A stretch of DNA of 64,000 bases from the NCBI GenBank assembly GCA_041941305.1, contig JBGTQJ010000007.1, forward strand, positions 203,505 through 267,504, read 5' to 3'. The DNA comes from JANSWP01 sp041941305 (GTDB taxonomy: Bacteria; Bacteroidota; Bacteroidia; Chitinophagales; Saprospiraceae). Shown piece by piece: positions 26,230-34,221 of this stretch; positions within the stretch are counted from its first letter, which is position 1; the number at the start of each line of letters is the position of its first letter. Position numbers and translations under genes: made by a program. The notes under the pieces are model-generated. The model saw only the letters and a program-made list of their open reading frames with translations. It had not been told where the DNA came from and searched no databases.

Positions 26230-27084
26230 TTAAAAAATTAACACGGGCATTTTGGGTTGAAGTATAAATGTTTTGGTTGTGTCCGTTTCGTATAGTTTTT
26301 TCTTAAAGCCAGGACTTCTCTGGGGCACTGCCAGAATGTTGGGATCACTTTTTTCTGCAAAAGGAATAATTTGATCAGGGGAGGAGAGGTGGCGAAAGTT
26401 GTGAAATTGAAAATTGGAATAAGCCAGCTCCCTGGTCACTAAATCATGGATATTGGACAAATTAGTAGGTTCCAAAAAATCATTCCCAATATCTGCTACC
26501 GATATTTTGGCATTGAAAGGAGCTGCCAGTTGTACCAAATACTCCAGGTGGCTTTGCAGGTTGTCTTCGTCTTCATCAAGTATATAAAGAATATGTTTGG
26601 GATTTTGATAAGCATATTTTTTGGGAACTATCAAGACTGGACACTTGACTTTCTCAGCAATTTGACTCTCTTCTGTACCTAATAAAAGGTTGCCAAAGGA
26701 ATCGTCATTTTCTCTCCCAATAATCATCAAATTGGGGCGCTTATGACTCGTACTGCTAATCCATTGGTTAACTTGCTCTATTGAGCGTTGAGGAGAACTT
26801 CCAATTCTCAATTCATAATAACAGTATCTCCAGACCTTCCTCAGCTCCTTAGTCAATTGTTTTAATTTCCGGTTCGTTGATTGCAAAATACGACCTGCAT
26901 ATATTTTTCCCCAGGTAGTTGCTTGGCTCATTATTGGGTTTTTCTTGGGTCCTTTGTCAATTTCTTTGACATCAAGTAAAACTAGTGGGTAAGTCCACTT
27001 TTGAGCTATTTGCAAGCCATATTCTATGATGTTAGGAAAAATAGACGGGGTATTCACTTTCACTATTACCTTATTGTGATGCAT
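26230..27084 (-). CDS. Universal stress protein (UspA family), tandem domains
   Basis: The 284 residues form two UspA-like domains. The first ends with the family signature GRENDDSFGNLLLGTEESQIAEKVKCPVLIVP, a variant of the ATP-binding G-x2-G-x9-G-S/T loop. The second (from about residue 160) is diverged and lacks a clear nucleotide loop. Tandem UspA proteins are cytoplasmic and accumulate under starvation or oxidative stress. It leads a minus-strand group with the basic peptide and, 165 bp further on, dps. A -7-like TAAATTTG (complement of 27291-27298) with TTTG 24 nt upstream is a possible but distant promoter. Confidence 0.88.
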   Translation of the reverse strand: MHHNKVIVKVNTPSIFPNIIEYGLQIAQKWTYPLVLLDVKEIDKGPKKNPIMSQATTWGKIYAGRILQSTNRKLKQLTKELRKVWRYCYYELRIGSSPQRSIEQVNQWISSTSHKRPNLMIIGRENDDSFGNLLLGTEESQIAEKVKCPVLIVPKKYAYQNPKHILYILDEDEDNLQSHLEYLVQLAAPFNAKISVADIGNDFLEPTNLSNIHDLVTRELAYSNFQFHNFRHLSSPDQIIPFAEKSDPNILAVPQRSPGFKKKLYETDTTKTFILQPKMPVLIF

Positions 27085-27499
27085 AATTCTTATAATTTTA
27101 TATCAATGATTGGTTAGGATAAACTGGGATAGTACTTGATTTAGAGTGTTTTAACTATATGGGTACTTTTAAAAAGTATTTGAAACCAGGGATAAGCTAT
27201 GAGTACTATCAGGAAAATAAATTTTGACAATTTGGAAGCATACTTTTGCTTTGAGTCAGCAAATAAATGGATAATTGTTTTTCATTTTTCCAAATTTACT
27301 ATGAATTGAGAATCCATTCTGTCAAAAAAAATGTCGATTTTAAGGTGTTTTACTACTAATATAACGATTTTTTGATAAAAAAGTTTACATTTATTGGAAT
27401 TTTTTTCAAAAAAAATAATTTTTGTCAATTATTTAAACGAATTAAGTCCATGTTTTAGTCAATGCAACTAAAATTGATTACTGTTCCCAAAGTTTATTT
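27085..27499. other. 415-bp AT-rich divergent intergenic region
   Basis: No ORF or RNA gene was recognised. The stretch from 27340 is extremely AT-rich (runs such as TTTTTTTCAAAAAAAATAATTTTTG), as expected for a promoter region shared by the universal stress protein and XRE regulator genes. Confidence 0.5.
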
Positions 27500-28006
27500 A
27501 TGTCTGCTTCTTTTTTATCAACCAATATTCAATATCTTAGAAAAGCTCAAAAACTAAGTCAGGTTATGCTCGGTGAGCATCTTAATTTGTCTAGAAGCAA
27601 CATTGCTTCTTATGAAAATGGAAAAGCCGAGCCGCGTGCTATAAAACTGGCAGAAATTGCCGGTTTCTTTAATATTAGTCTCTATCAACTAATAGTTACC
27701 GATTTACGAAAATTATCTCCTGAACAGATACTTCCCGCTAACGCCAATATCCATGAGGATATTTTTAGTATTTTGGAAGAACGGAAAGAGGCCCTTGAGA
27801 TATTTGAAAAAAAATCTGGCAACTTAAAAAAAATTGTAGAAGGGTTTAGTGCATTTCATCAATTGAAAATGAACTCCATAAAGGATTCTCCAGATGCTTT
27901 GAAATCGATAGGAAGTGATTTTGAAAGCCTACTCAATGTAATGGACAATCTGATAGAATCCAATGAGGAATTGGTTACCTATCTGAAAAAAATAATCTTT
28001 GAGTGA
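27500..28006 (+). CDS. XRE family transcriptional regulator
   Basis: A 168-residue DNA-binding protein. Residues 7-62 form a Cro/C1-type helix-turn-helix (NIQYLRKAQKLSQVMLGEHL, SRSNIASYENGKAEPRAIKLAEIAGFFNISLYQLI). The rest is helical with a probable coiled coil and may mediate dimerisation; no peptidase or sensor domain is visible. It is divergent from the universal stress protein gene across an AT-rich gap, so it could regulate that operon. Ligand unknown. Confidence 0.88.
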   Translation: MSASFLSTNIQYLRKAQKLSQVMLGEHLNLSRSNIASYENGKAEPRAIKLAEIAGFFNISLYQLIVTDLRKLSPEQILPANANIHEDIFSILEERKEALEIFEKKSGNLKKIVEGFSAFHQLKMNSIKDSPDALKSIGSDFESLLNVMDNLIESNEELVTYLKKIIFE

Positions 28007-28036
28007 TAGGATTAAGGGGAAATTAAACGACTTGTT

Positions 28037-28435
28037 TTACCAATTCTCCAAATCATTGTTTTCGGTCAGTATCCAGCCTTTTTCTCCTGATTTATTGATT
28101 AGTCCGTATAAATAAGCTTGTTTTATAATTCCTTTATGAATAAACTGAACATGCCATTTTTTTAAGCAAATCATCCTTTGAGCCTTGAAGGCTTTACGCT
28201 CAAGCTTATTTTGTGCTTTTTGCTCTGTTTGAAGGAATTGCTTCCCAAACCCGGCAGAGTGAAAATTTTTCAAACAATTTTCCAGAGGAAGGACAACCTG
28301 ATTTTCAGTCATAACTTGGTAATATTTATAGGCGATTTGGATATAACCATGGTTTAGCTGAAACATAAAAACAGTGTGCCTCTTTACAAGGCACTCTGTT
28401 TGATTTAGGTGTATATCTCCTTGAAAAGAAAACAC
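28037..28435 (-). CDS. Hypothetical protein, 109-132 residues
   Basis: Not recognised. Starts are possible at 28435 (132 aa) or 28366 (109 aa, MFQLNHGYIQIAYKYYQVM). The longer start has AAGGAG close behind it but would translate through a small hairpin (GTGCCT...AGGCAC); I favour 28366. The protein is basic and helical in the middle (KQFLQTEQKAQNKLERKAFKAQRM) and ends KSGEKGWILTENNDLENW. It is convergent with the XRE gene, 30 bp apart. Amino-acid use looks protein-like, but there is no independent support. Confidence 0.5.
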   Translation of the reverse strand: MFSFQGDIHLNQTECLVKRHTVFMFQLNHGYIQIAYKYYQVMTENQVVLPLENCLKNFHSAGFGKQFLQTEQKAQNKLERKAFKAQRMICLKKWHVQFIHKGIIKQAYLYGLINKSGEKGWILTENNDLENW

Positions 28436-28468
28436 CTAAGATCCTATAACAAGTACATTTAGTAGTGA

Positions 28469-28575
28469 TTAAAAAATAACTTCATCATTTTGATTTCGTC
28501 AAATAAGCTCAGCTTCATTTCTTATCAGCCTTTCAGCCTTCGCTTATTTGACGAAACGATGAAGTTATTTTTTAA
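28469..28575. repeat. Inverted repeat upstream of the DUF1232 gene
   Basis: TTAAAAAATAACTTCATC at 28469, then TTTCGTCAAATAAGC ending at 28508, is mirrored by GCTTATTTGACGAAACGATG and AACTTATTTTTTAA-like sequence at 28542-28575. The arms differ by a small internal insertion. It is an intergenic palindrome of unknown role, partly duplicated across the nearby gap. Confidence 0.65.
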
Positions 28576-28654
28576 GGGTTCCTTAATCANNNNNNNNTCA
28601 GCCTTCGCTTATTTGACGAAACGATGAAGTTATTTTTTAAGGGTTCCTTAATCA
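28533..28654. other. 57-bp exact duplication across an 8-N gap (28590-28597)
   Basis: Bases 28533-28589 and 28598-28654 are identical over all 57 positions, with eight N between them. This is what two overlapping contig ends look like when a scaffolder fails to merge them; the genome probably has one copy. Confidence 0.85.
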
Positions 28655-28669
28655 TTAAAATTGCAAGAC

Positions 28670-29059
28670 ATGAAGAATCCATTGAAAAATATATCCTTTA
28701 AAGGTTTTTCAGAATTTAGGTTTTGGGAAAAACTGAAATACCATGCTCGTCAGGCTGGTTTAAAAACAGTTTATACTGCTTTACTGCTCTTTTACGCTTT
28801 CAAAAGAAAAGAAACGCCACTTTGGGCAAGGAGAATGATTCTCGGTGTTCTTGCCTATTTTATTGCCCCTATTGATGCCCTACCTGATTTGACACCTCTT
28901 TTAGGCTATACAGATGATGTAGGGGTTCTGGGCTTTGGCTTGGTAACAGTGGCTTGTTACATCAACGATGATGTGAGAATTGATGCCCGAAAAAAACTAA
29001 AAAAGTGGTTTGGTGAATTGGATTTCCAACAATTGGCTGAAGTTGATCAACAATTGTAA
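28670..29059 (+). CDS. DUF1232 (YkvA-like) membrane protein
   Basis: The 129-residue protein contains the DUF1232 core: PLWARRMILGVLAYFIAPIDALPDLTPLLGYTDDVGVLGFGL, a hydrophobic hairpin with the conserved IDALPD and GYTDD motifs. Function is unknown in general; members occur next to stress and envelope genes. The ATG at 28670 was preferred over TTG at 28661. An MscS-type channel gene follows 128 bp later. Confidence 0.85.
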   Translation: MKNPLKNISFKGFSEFRFWEKLKYHARQAGLKTVYTALLLFYAFKRKETPLWARRMILGVLAYFIAPIDALPDLTPLLGYTDDVGVLGFGLVTVACYINDDVRIDARKKLKKWFGELDFQQLAEVDQQL

Positions 29060-29165
29060 GAGCTGTCGAACTAAAGTTAAATCCCCCTCAAAAATCACTT
29101 TTTCTCCTTCTAAAAACGCTACTGCCGCAAACCAGGCAAATACAAATGCTTAATTGAGTATTATG

Positions 29166-29173
29166 TAGCTTTG
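29166..29173 (+). promoter_or_regulatory. -7 box of the MscS gene
   Basis: TAGCTTTG matches TAnnTTTG exactly and lies 14 bp before the MscS ATG; no good -33 TTTG was found at the right distance. Confidence 0.4.
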
Positions 29174-29187
29174 CAGCAAAAACCACA

Positions 29188-30852
29188 ATGAGCAGACTTT
29201 TTAGAACCTTCCTTTTCATTTTTCTCGTCGCAACCAGTTTCCATCTTTTTTCACAAACCAAAAATGCCCCAACTCCAGGTCTGGAAAGCCCCTACAATAC
29301 GATGTGGGTACACCTTTATTACCTACAACCCGATACTTATGCGCCCGAAATTTCTGCCCGAACGATTTCCGATTATTCAGACACTGCTCAGGCAATTAAA
29401 ACAGCACTTCAAATTAAGCAAATTTTGGATGGCTCTGGACTTTTTGTGAATATGGATGAAATCCCCAGAGATTCCAATTATGTTGATAGCACCACCAACA
29501 AACCATACTATACGCCTTTTCCAAGAGTCTTGCCTGAAATTTATCTGGAAAAAATAGATGGCAGATGGTATTATTCGATGGAGACTGTGGGATTGATCCC
29601 TACTCTTCACAAAAGTGTTTATCCACTTGGTTCAGATTTTTTGATCAATTTAACTCCAACTAGTTTTGGGCAAAGAAAAATTTTCGGAGTTGCGTTTTGG
29701 CAATATTTGGGTTTTGTGGTTTTACTCCTGTTACTTTTCCTCTTTCATTTACTGTTGAGTCGTTTATTGAATCCTTTGGTTAGAAGACTAAGCAGCTCAA
29801 GACTAAACCCTGGCTTGGTAAGTGAAGAACTGATATGGAAAATTGCCAGGGTATTGAGTATCCTCATTATACTTCAAGTTTTCAAAATGCTCTTCCCCGC
29901 CTTGCTTTTGGAGCCAGGAATGATGGAAGGCGCAGTTCTGGTATTCAAAATCCTCACCACCGTTTTTATTTTAATCCTCCTACTCAGGATCATAGATTTG
30001 GTGATGCTCTATGCCCATCGATTTACCAAAACTACTACCACCAAGCTGGATGAGCAGTTGCTTCCAATTGTTCGAAAAATGATCCAGGTAGTACTGGTGA
30101 TAGGAGCAGTTATCCAAATACTCGCTTTACTTAAAGTGGATATCCTGCCCCTCATAGCTGGCGTTTCTATAGGCGGTTTGGCTTTGGCTCTGGCTGCCCA
30201 GGATACGGTTAAGAATCTGATAGGTTCTGCCATGATTTTTGTTGACCAACCGTTTCAGATTGGGGATTATATAACCGGAGGTGGTGTTTCCGGAACTGTT
30301 GAGGAAGTGGGTTTCAGGACGACCAGATTAAGGCAGGTTGATTCTTCAATTATAGCTGTCCCCAATGGAACCATCGCCAATGCTGCAATTACCAATCTGG
30401 GTATGCGTAGTTATCGCCTTTTTCAAACAACCCTTGGGGTGACTTATGACACGCCTCCTGAGTTACTCGAAAAATTCATTGAAGGTTTGAGGCAAATCAT
30501 TGACGTTCATCCATTTACAAATAAGGACAATTATATGGTCTATTTTTCCGAACTGGGAGCTTCTTCTATGAATGTGCTTTTCAGAACTTACCTCGACGTT
30601 CCAGATTATAAAAATGAGCTAAAAGCCAAGGACCAAATGCTTTTTACGATTATCCGCCTTGCTGCAGTATTGGGTGTGCAGTTTGCCTTTCCTTCTTCTA
30701 CTGTATATGTTGAAAAATTTCCTGGAAAAATTTCGAATTCACCTACTTATGAAAAGAATATGAATACCCTGGAAGAAAAATTGAAAGCATTTATTGAAGA
30801 TTATAAAAATATGGCTAATGAAAATGAAAATGAAAATGAAAATGAAAATTAG
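29188..30852 (+). CDS. MscS family mechanosensitive ion channel
   Basis: A 554-residue small-conductance mechanosensitive channel that would release solutes on hypo-osmotic shock. A signal peptide (MSRLFRTFLFIFLVATSFHLFS) leads to a ~135-residue periplasmic domain. Three or more membrane helices follow (from about 165), ending in the pore helix region with VSIGGLALALAAQDTVKNLIGS, then the beta domain (IFVDQPFQIGDYIT...GTVEEVGFRTTRLRQVDSSIIAVPNG) and the alpha/beta C-terminal cage. The C-terminus ends in an Asn-Glu repeat encoded by a hexanucleotide tandem repeat. DUF1232 and the helical protein at 31009 are on the same strand. Confidence 0.93.
   Translation: MSRLFRTFLFIFLVATSFHLFSQTKNAPTPGLESPYNTMWVHLYYLQPDTYAPEISARTISDYSDTAQAIKTALQIKQILDGSGLFVNMDEIPRDSNYVDSTTNKPYYTPFPRVLPEIYLEKIDGRWYYSMETVGLIPTLHKSVYPLGSDFLINLTPTSFGQRKIFGVAFWQYLGFVVLLLLLFLFHLLLSRLLNPLVRRLSSSRLNPGLVSEELIWKIARVLSILIILQVFKMLFPALLLEPGMMEGAVLVFKILTTVFILILLLRIIDLVMLYAHRFTKTTTTKLDEQLLPIVRKMIQVVLVIGAVIQILALLKVDILPLIAGVSIGGLALALAAQDTVKNLIGSAMIFVDQPFQIGDYITGGGVSGTVEEVGFRTTRLRQVDSSIIAVPNGTIANAAITNLGMRSYRLFQTTLGVTYDTPPELLEKFIEGLRQIIDVHPFTNKDNYMVYFSELGASSMNVLFRTYLDVPDYKNELKAKDQMLFTIIRLAAVLGVQFAFPSSTVYVEKFPGKISNSPTYEKNMNTLEEKLKAFIEDYKNMANENENENENEN
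30817..30849 (+). repeat. AATGAA microsatellite at the 3' end of the MscS gene
   Basis: Five and a half copies of AATGAA encode NENENENENEN before the TAG stop. Because the unit is six bases, copy-number change would lengthen or shorten the tail without shifting frame. Confidence 0.9.
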
Positions 30853-30952
30853 CTTAAATAATTATCTCAAATCAGTGACTCTTTATCTTTGGAATTAGTC
30901 TTAAAGTCGAAAATTGTCTTGTTTATCAAAGGCATGGCTATTAAGAATTGTG

Positions 30953-30980
30953 TTTGGCTTTAAAAAATTCTTTACCTTTA
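30953..30980 (+). promoter_or_regulatory. Candidate promoter of the helical protein gene
   Basis: TTTG at 30953-30956 and TACCTTTA at 30973-30980 (one mismatch to TAnnTTTG) are 16 nt apart, slightly short of the usual range; the ATG follows at 31009. Confidence 0.45.
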
Positions 30981-31008
30981 CACACTGATAATCAAAAACT
31001 TATAAACT

Positions 31009-31437
31009 ATGTCAAACTTTTTTAAGAACTTATTTGGAACCGCAAAAAAAACGGTTGAGGAAACTTTAGATAATGCTTCTGAGGATATCAAGGAAGTTGT
31101 GGATTCTATCAAGGAAGATTCGGAAAAAGTAATGGAAGAAATGAAAGAAACGATAGCAGAAGCCAAGCAGGGGTTTTCTGAAAAAGTAGGCGATGGTTCT
31201 GACCTGATGGAAAAAGCCAAAGCTGCAGTAAGTGAAACCATTTCTGAAGTCAAAGAAGAAATCAATGAAAAAGTAGGGGACAGCTCTGAGTTTGTTGCAA
31301 AAGCTAAAGAAGCAGTACAGGAAACTACTGAAAAATTTAAAGAAGCTGCTTCTGAAGAATGGGAAAATGCCAAAGAAAAAGCTGCAGAATTGAAGAACAA
31401 AATTGATGAGATGAAAGAGGGAGATGGTACTGTGTAG
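31009..31437 (+). CDS. Charged amphipathic helical protein (YtxH/LEA-like)
   Basis: The 142 residues are almost entirely helix-forming and rich in Lys, Glu and Ala, with 11-residue-like repeats such as EKAKAAVSETISEVKEEINEKVGD and AKAKEAVQETTEKFKEAASEEWENAKEKAAELKNKIDEM. This resembles YtxH-like and LEA/apolipoprotein-like stress proteins that coat membranes or protect proteins during desiccation. There is no signal peptide; an N-terminal MSNFFKNLFGTAKKT may bind membrane. Its position after the MscS channel fits osmotic stress, which is inference. Confidence 0.75.
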   Translation: MSNFFKNLFGTAKKTVEETLDNASEDIKEVVDSIKEDSEKVMEEMKETIAEAKQGFSEKVGDGSDLMEKAKAAVSETISEVKEEINEKVGDSSEFVAKAKEAVQETTEKFKEAASEEWENAKEKAAELKNKIDEMKEGDGTV

Positions 31438-31491
31438 TAATCATTATATAATACCCTATTTTTACAGGCAGGAGATAAAATCTTATGCAAC

Positions 31492-32952
31492 ATGAAATAT
31501 ACTATTCTTCTCTCTTGCCTTTTCTTCTTTGGAAACCTATCAACTCAAACCCCAATTTTCCTTTCTGATTCGATTTCCGTCTCTCCAGATAATACCTATG
31601 GTTATCGAGCTCCCAGGATCGCGCTTCTGGAAAATGACCGTCCAGTGGTGTACTGGGGAAAACCAAATGGAGAACTCATGTATCTCGCCTTCTGGCAAGG
31701 AACCGGTTTTTCAGATCCTGTAGAAGTCAATACCGGAGCCATTAATGCAGACCTTTGGGGAGGTGGTTTGGGACCTCAAATTGCTTCATATGGCAATACG
31801 ATTTTTTTGGTTTTTGAGGAATATGGGGAAGGTATTTATGTGATTCGGTCGTCTGATGGAGGCGTAAATTTTGATATACCTGTGAGTGTTCATGATTTTC
31901 CTCCTGGTAGAGTTGGAACCTTGCCAAGCATTTCTGTGACTGAAACGGGAAACCCAATAGTTTCTTTTGTCACGACCAATTTTCAGGAGCAGGATGCCCA
32001 ATATGAAATTTCCATTTCCAATGATGGTGGTATGACCTTTGAACCTGCGGTAGTTGCCAATCTTTCCGTTTTGAGTGGAGAGGTTTGTGAATGTTGTCCA
32101 GCCTCTGTATCTACCACTTCAAGTGAAGAAATATTACTTGCCTTTCGCAATAATGAAAGCAACATACGCGATATCTGGGTCTCCAAATCCGTAGATGGAG
32201 GGCTTAGTTTTCCTGAGGTTGCAGACATCGACGAAACTGATTGGTTGCTTAATTCCTGCCCTACGAGTGGCCCTCAATCAATCATTTCTGGCGATAGTTT
32301 ATTTACCGTCTATTACAGTGCCGGGGCAGGTTCTCCAAATGTCTATTTAAGCACCTTACACATTCCAAGTATGCAAAAGGGCATTCAAATAGAAATTCCT
32401 ACGACAAGTGGGCAGCCTCAAAATCAAAACTTCCCCAGAATAGCCGGCAATCTGGATACCATTGGAATGGTTTGGCAGGAAAGTCAACAAATTGGTACGG
32501 ATGTCATTTTTGCTTTTTCTACAAATGGGACCTCCAATTTGACAGAGGAGTTGTACACAGTAGGTGCGGGTAATTTATCTCAAAACTACCCGGATATCGC
32601 CTATTCGAATGGTGTATTCCACATCGTTTATCAGGATCAGCTCACGCAACAAGTTTGGTATCGAAAGGCGAGTTTTGAGCCGATTAGTAACCTGGAACAT
32701 GTTGATTTAGTGGATATAGATTTTCAGGTTTTTCCAAATCCGGCTTCGAATAAAGTTTCTATCCTTTCACAAAAGCCATTTTCAAATGCTTTTATTCAAG
32801 TGTTCAATTCTTATGGACAATTATTGATGGTGGAAGAAAAAGTTGAAAACCAAATAGACTTGGACTTATCTATTTTCCCCGAAGGAATTTATTGGATAAA
32901 TATTTCAAATGATGTATCGAATTATTTAACAAAACTATTGATTCTTAAATAA
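31492..32952 (+). CDS. Secreted sialidase-fold protein with type A T9SS sorting domain
   Basis: 486 residues with a signal peptide (MKYTILLSCLFFFGNLSTQ), a beta-propeller with BNR/Asp-box-like repeats (SSDGGVNFD, SNDGGMTF, SVDGGLSF), and a C-terminal T9SS type A tail (FQVFPNPASNKVSIL ... FPEGIYWINI ... KLLILK). A CECCPAS motif followed by FRNNESNIRDIWVSKS and SCPTSGP is shared with the lipoprotein at 37814-39073. The Asp boxes stabilise the propeller and do not prove sialidase activity; I could not identify the catalytic Arg triad. Likely cell-surface or secreted. Confidence 0.85.
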   Translation: MKYTILLSCLFFFGNLSTQTPIFLSDSISVSPDNTYGYRAPRIALLENDRPVVYWGKPNGELMYLAFWQGTGFSDPVEVNTGAINADLWGGGLGPQIASYGNTIFLVFEEYGEGIYVIRSSDGGVNFDIPVSVHDFPPGRVGTLPSISVTETGNPIVSFVTTNFQEQDAQYEISISNDGGMTFEPAVVANLSVLSGEVCECCPASVSTTSSEEILLAFRNNESNIRDIWVSKSVDGGLSFPEVADIDETDWLLNSCPTSGPQSIISGDSLFTVYYSAGAGSPNVYLSTLHIPSMQKGIQIEIPTTSGQPQNQNFPRIAGNLDTIGMVWQESQQIGTDVIFAFSTNGTSNLTEELYTVGAGNLSQNYPDIAYSNGVFHIVYQDQLTQQVWYRKASFEPISNLEHVDLVDIDFQVFPNPASNKVSILSQKPFSNAFIQVFNSYGQLLMVEEKVENQIDLDLSIFPEGIYWINISNDVSNYLTKLLILK

Positions 32953-32966
32953 GTTTTTTGTCCATC

Positions 32967-33387
32967 TTAGTCCATTGATTCTAATTTGGAACTTCTACTG
33001 GTTACTTTGTAGGAAAAAGGTCTTTTCGATTTGTTAGCTACTTTTACTATCTCCTCCCAATGTTTTGTCATGAGTTTCACAAAGTCCCAAAATAGGAAAC
33101 CATTTTTAGAGGGAGGTCGAAAATAAATCATACCCAATTTATATTGTTGACATAACTCTCTTTGGTGTTTAATCCGATTTATATTATTATCCTGAGTAAT
33201 CACACATGCTCCTTGTTTACCAGCTTTTGGAATCCAATCTTCCTTCATCTTTAGCACCTCTTTCAAAAGATTCCACAATTGATTTCACGGAAATATTGGT
33301 TTGATTCCTAACATTGAGAGCTTGTTGTAGAAGGTTGAATGCTTCTGCAAGTTGTTGGGGTATATTTTCGTCAATATAAATAATCAT
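32967..33387 (-). pseudogene. PIN-like toxin (DUF5615/VapC45-like), frameshifted by a 4-bp duplication
   Basis: The ATG at 33387 overlaps the antitoxin stop (ATGA, 33384-33387). The frame reads MIIYIDENIPQQLAEAF...SFERGAKDE, with the early Asp typical of PIN-like nucleases, then shifts at GATGAAGGAAGATTGG (33234-33249 on the minus strand) and stops after 55 codons. Removing one GAAG restores GAKDEDWIPKAGKQGACVITQDNNINR, the expected continuation with an Asp pair, to a 138-residue protein. So a tandem 4-bp duplication has broken the gene. The remaining part is open from 33278 but lacks the start. Assembly error is possible. Confidence 0.82.
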
Positions 33388-34052
33388 GCTGCTTTACAAT
33401 ATTCTATAGCATCTTTAACTTCTTTTACAGTAAGTTGATATGTATAAGCAATAAAAGGGATTGGCTCTTTTGCAAGAAATAAGTTATAAACCGTTTCAGG
33501 ATAGACGTTGGTATTATTAATAACAGGATGTCCAAATTGTCTCTTAGGATCTACTACAATTGCATTTTGTTTTCCCTTAGGATATAAAATAGAGGGAAGT
33601 TTATCCTTTCCAAATTCAATTTTATTAATAAATGCTTTAATTAATTTAAGATTCAATTGTTTTGAACCATCCATTGAAACTATTCCATCATTTGTTACCA
33701 AGAATAATTTTCTTCCATCACACCTTAATGCACCTAAAATGTCTTGATTTGCAAACGGATAAGGAGTATTGAAAATTTCAGAAAGTTGTTGATGCGCTTT
33801 AAAAATATGTTTGTTCTGGATTCCTTGTTCATTTAATTGAAGGGTAACGAAAAATTCTATTAAGGTCGAAAAATTAACTGCTTTTGACTTATCAACACTC
33901 CAGGAATACTGACCAAAACGTCCATCCCAATAATTCCTTATCCATCGGTGAACCTTAGCGATTGGAATTCCAAGAATTTCAGAAATATCTCTAGGTGTAT
34001 ATATCCCCTCACCAAGAGATGGAGTTGGAGGTTCTATTTTTACAATTTTCAT
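33384..34052 (-). CDS. DUF433 (VapB45-like) antitoxin with N-terminal helix-turn-helix
   Basis: A 222-residue DNA-binding antitoxin candidate. The N-terminus has a MerR/Xre-like helix-turn-helix (YTPRDISEILGIPIAKVHRWIRNYWDGRFG). The C-terminus is a DUF433 domain (RQFGHPVINNTNVYPETVYNLFLAKEPIPFIAYTYQLTVKEVKDAIEYC). DUF433 proteins pair with PIN-like toxins, and the stop overlaps the toxin start by 4 nt, the usual arrangement for coupled translation. This gene is intact whereas the toxin is frameshifted, as expected if the toxin was lost first. Confidence 0.85.
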   Translation of the reverse strand: MKIVKIEPPTPSLGEGIYTPRDISEILGIPIAKVHRWIRNYWDGRFGQYSWSVDKSKAVNFSTLIEFFVTLQLNEQGIQNKHIFKAHQQLSEIFNTPYPFANQDILGALRCDGRKLFLVTNDGIVSMDGSKQLNLKLIKAFINKIEFGKDKLPSILYPKGKQNAIVVDPKRQFGHPVINNTNVYPETVYNLFLAKEPIPFIAYTYQLTVKEVKDAIEYCKAA

Positions 34053-34221
34053 TTTATAGAAGATTGATAAATCATTAATTATGAAATAACAATGTAAAAT
34101 TCGTTCAAATTATTGAAAAAATGAAACAAATGGTTTCAAATAACATTATTCTCTGCAAAAATGTCCACCTTTTTCTAAGTTGTTGCTTAAAGTAATCCTA
34201 AAAACTTTCATAAAAAATTAG

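Noticed and set aside
30978..31493. 171-codon Ser-rich open frame on the minus strand
   Set aside because: It is the reverse reading of the Lys/Glu/Ala repeat gene at 31009-31437; Ser/Phe-rich low complexity is the expected mirror of GAA/AAA/GCT codons.
31492..32952. Calling the propeller protein a true exo-alpha-sialidase
   Set aside because: Asp-box repeats are visible, but the catalytic Arg triad and nucleophile could not be identified, and the CxCC block points to a different subfamily.
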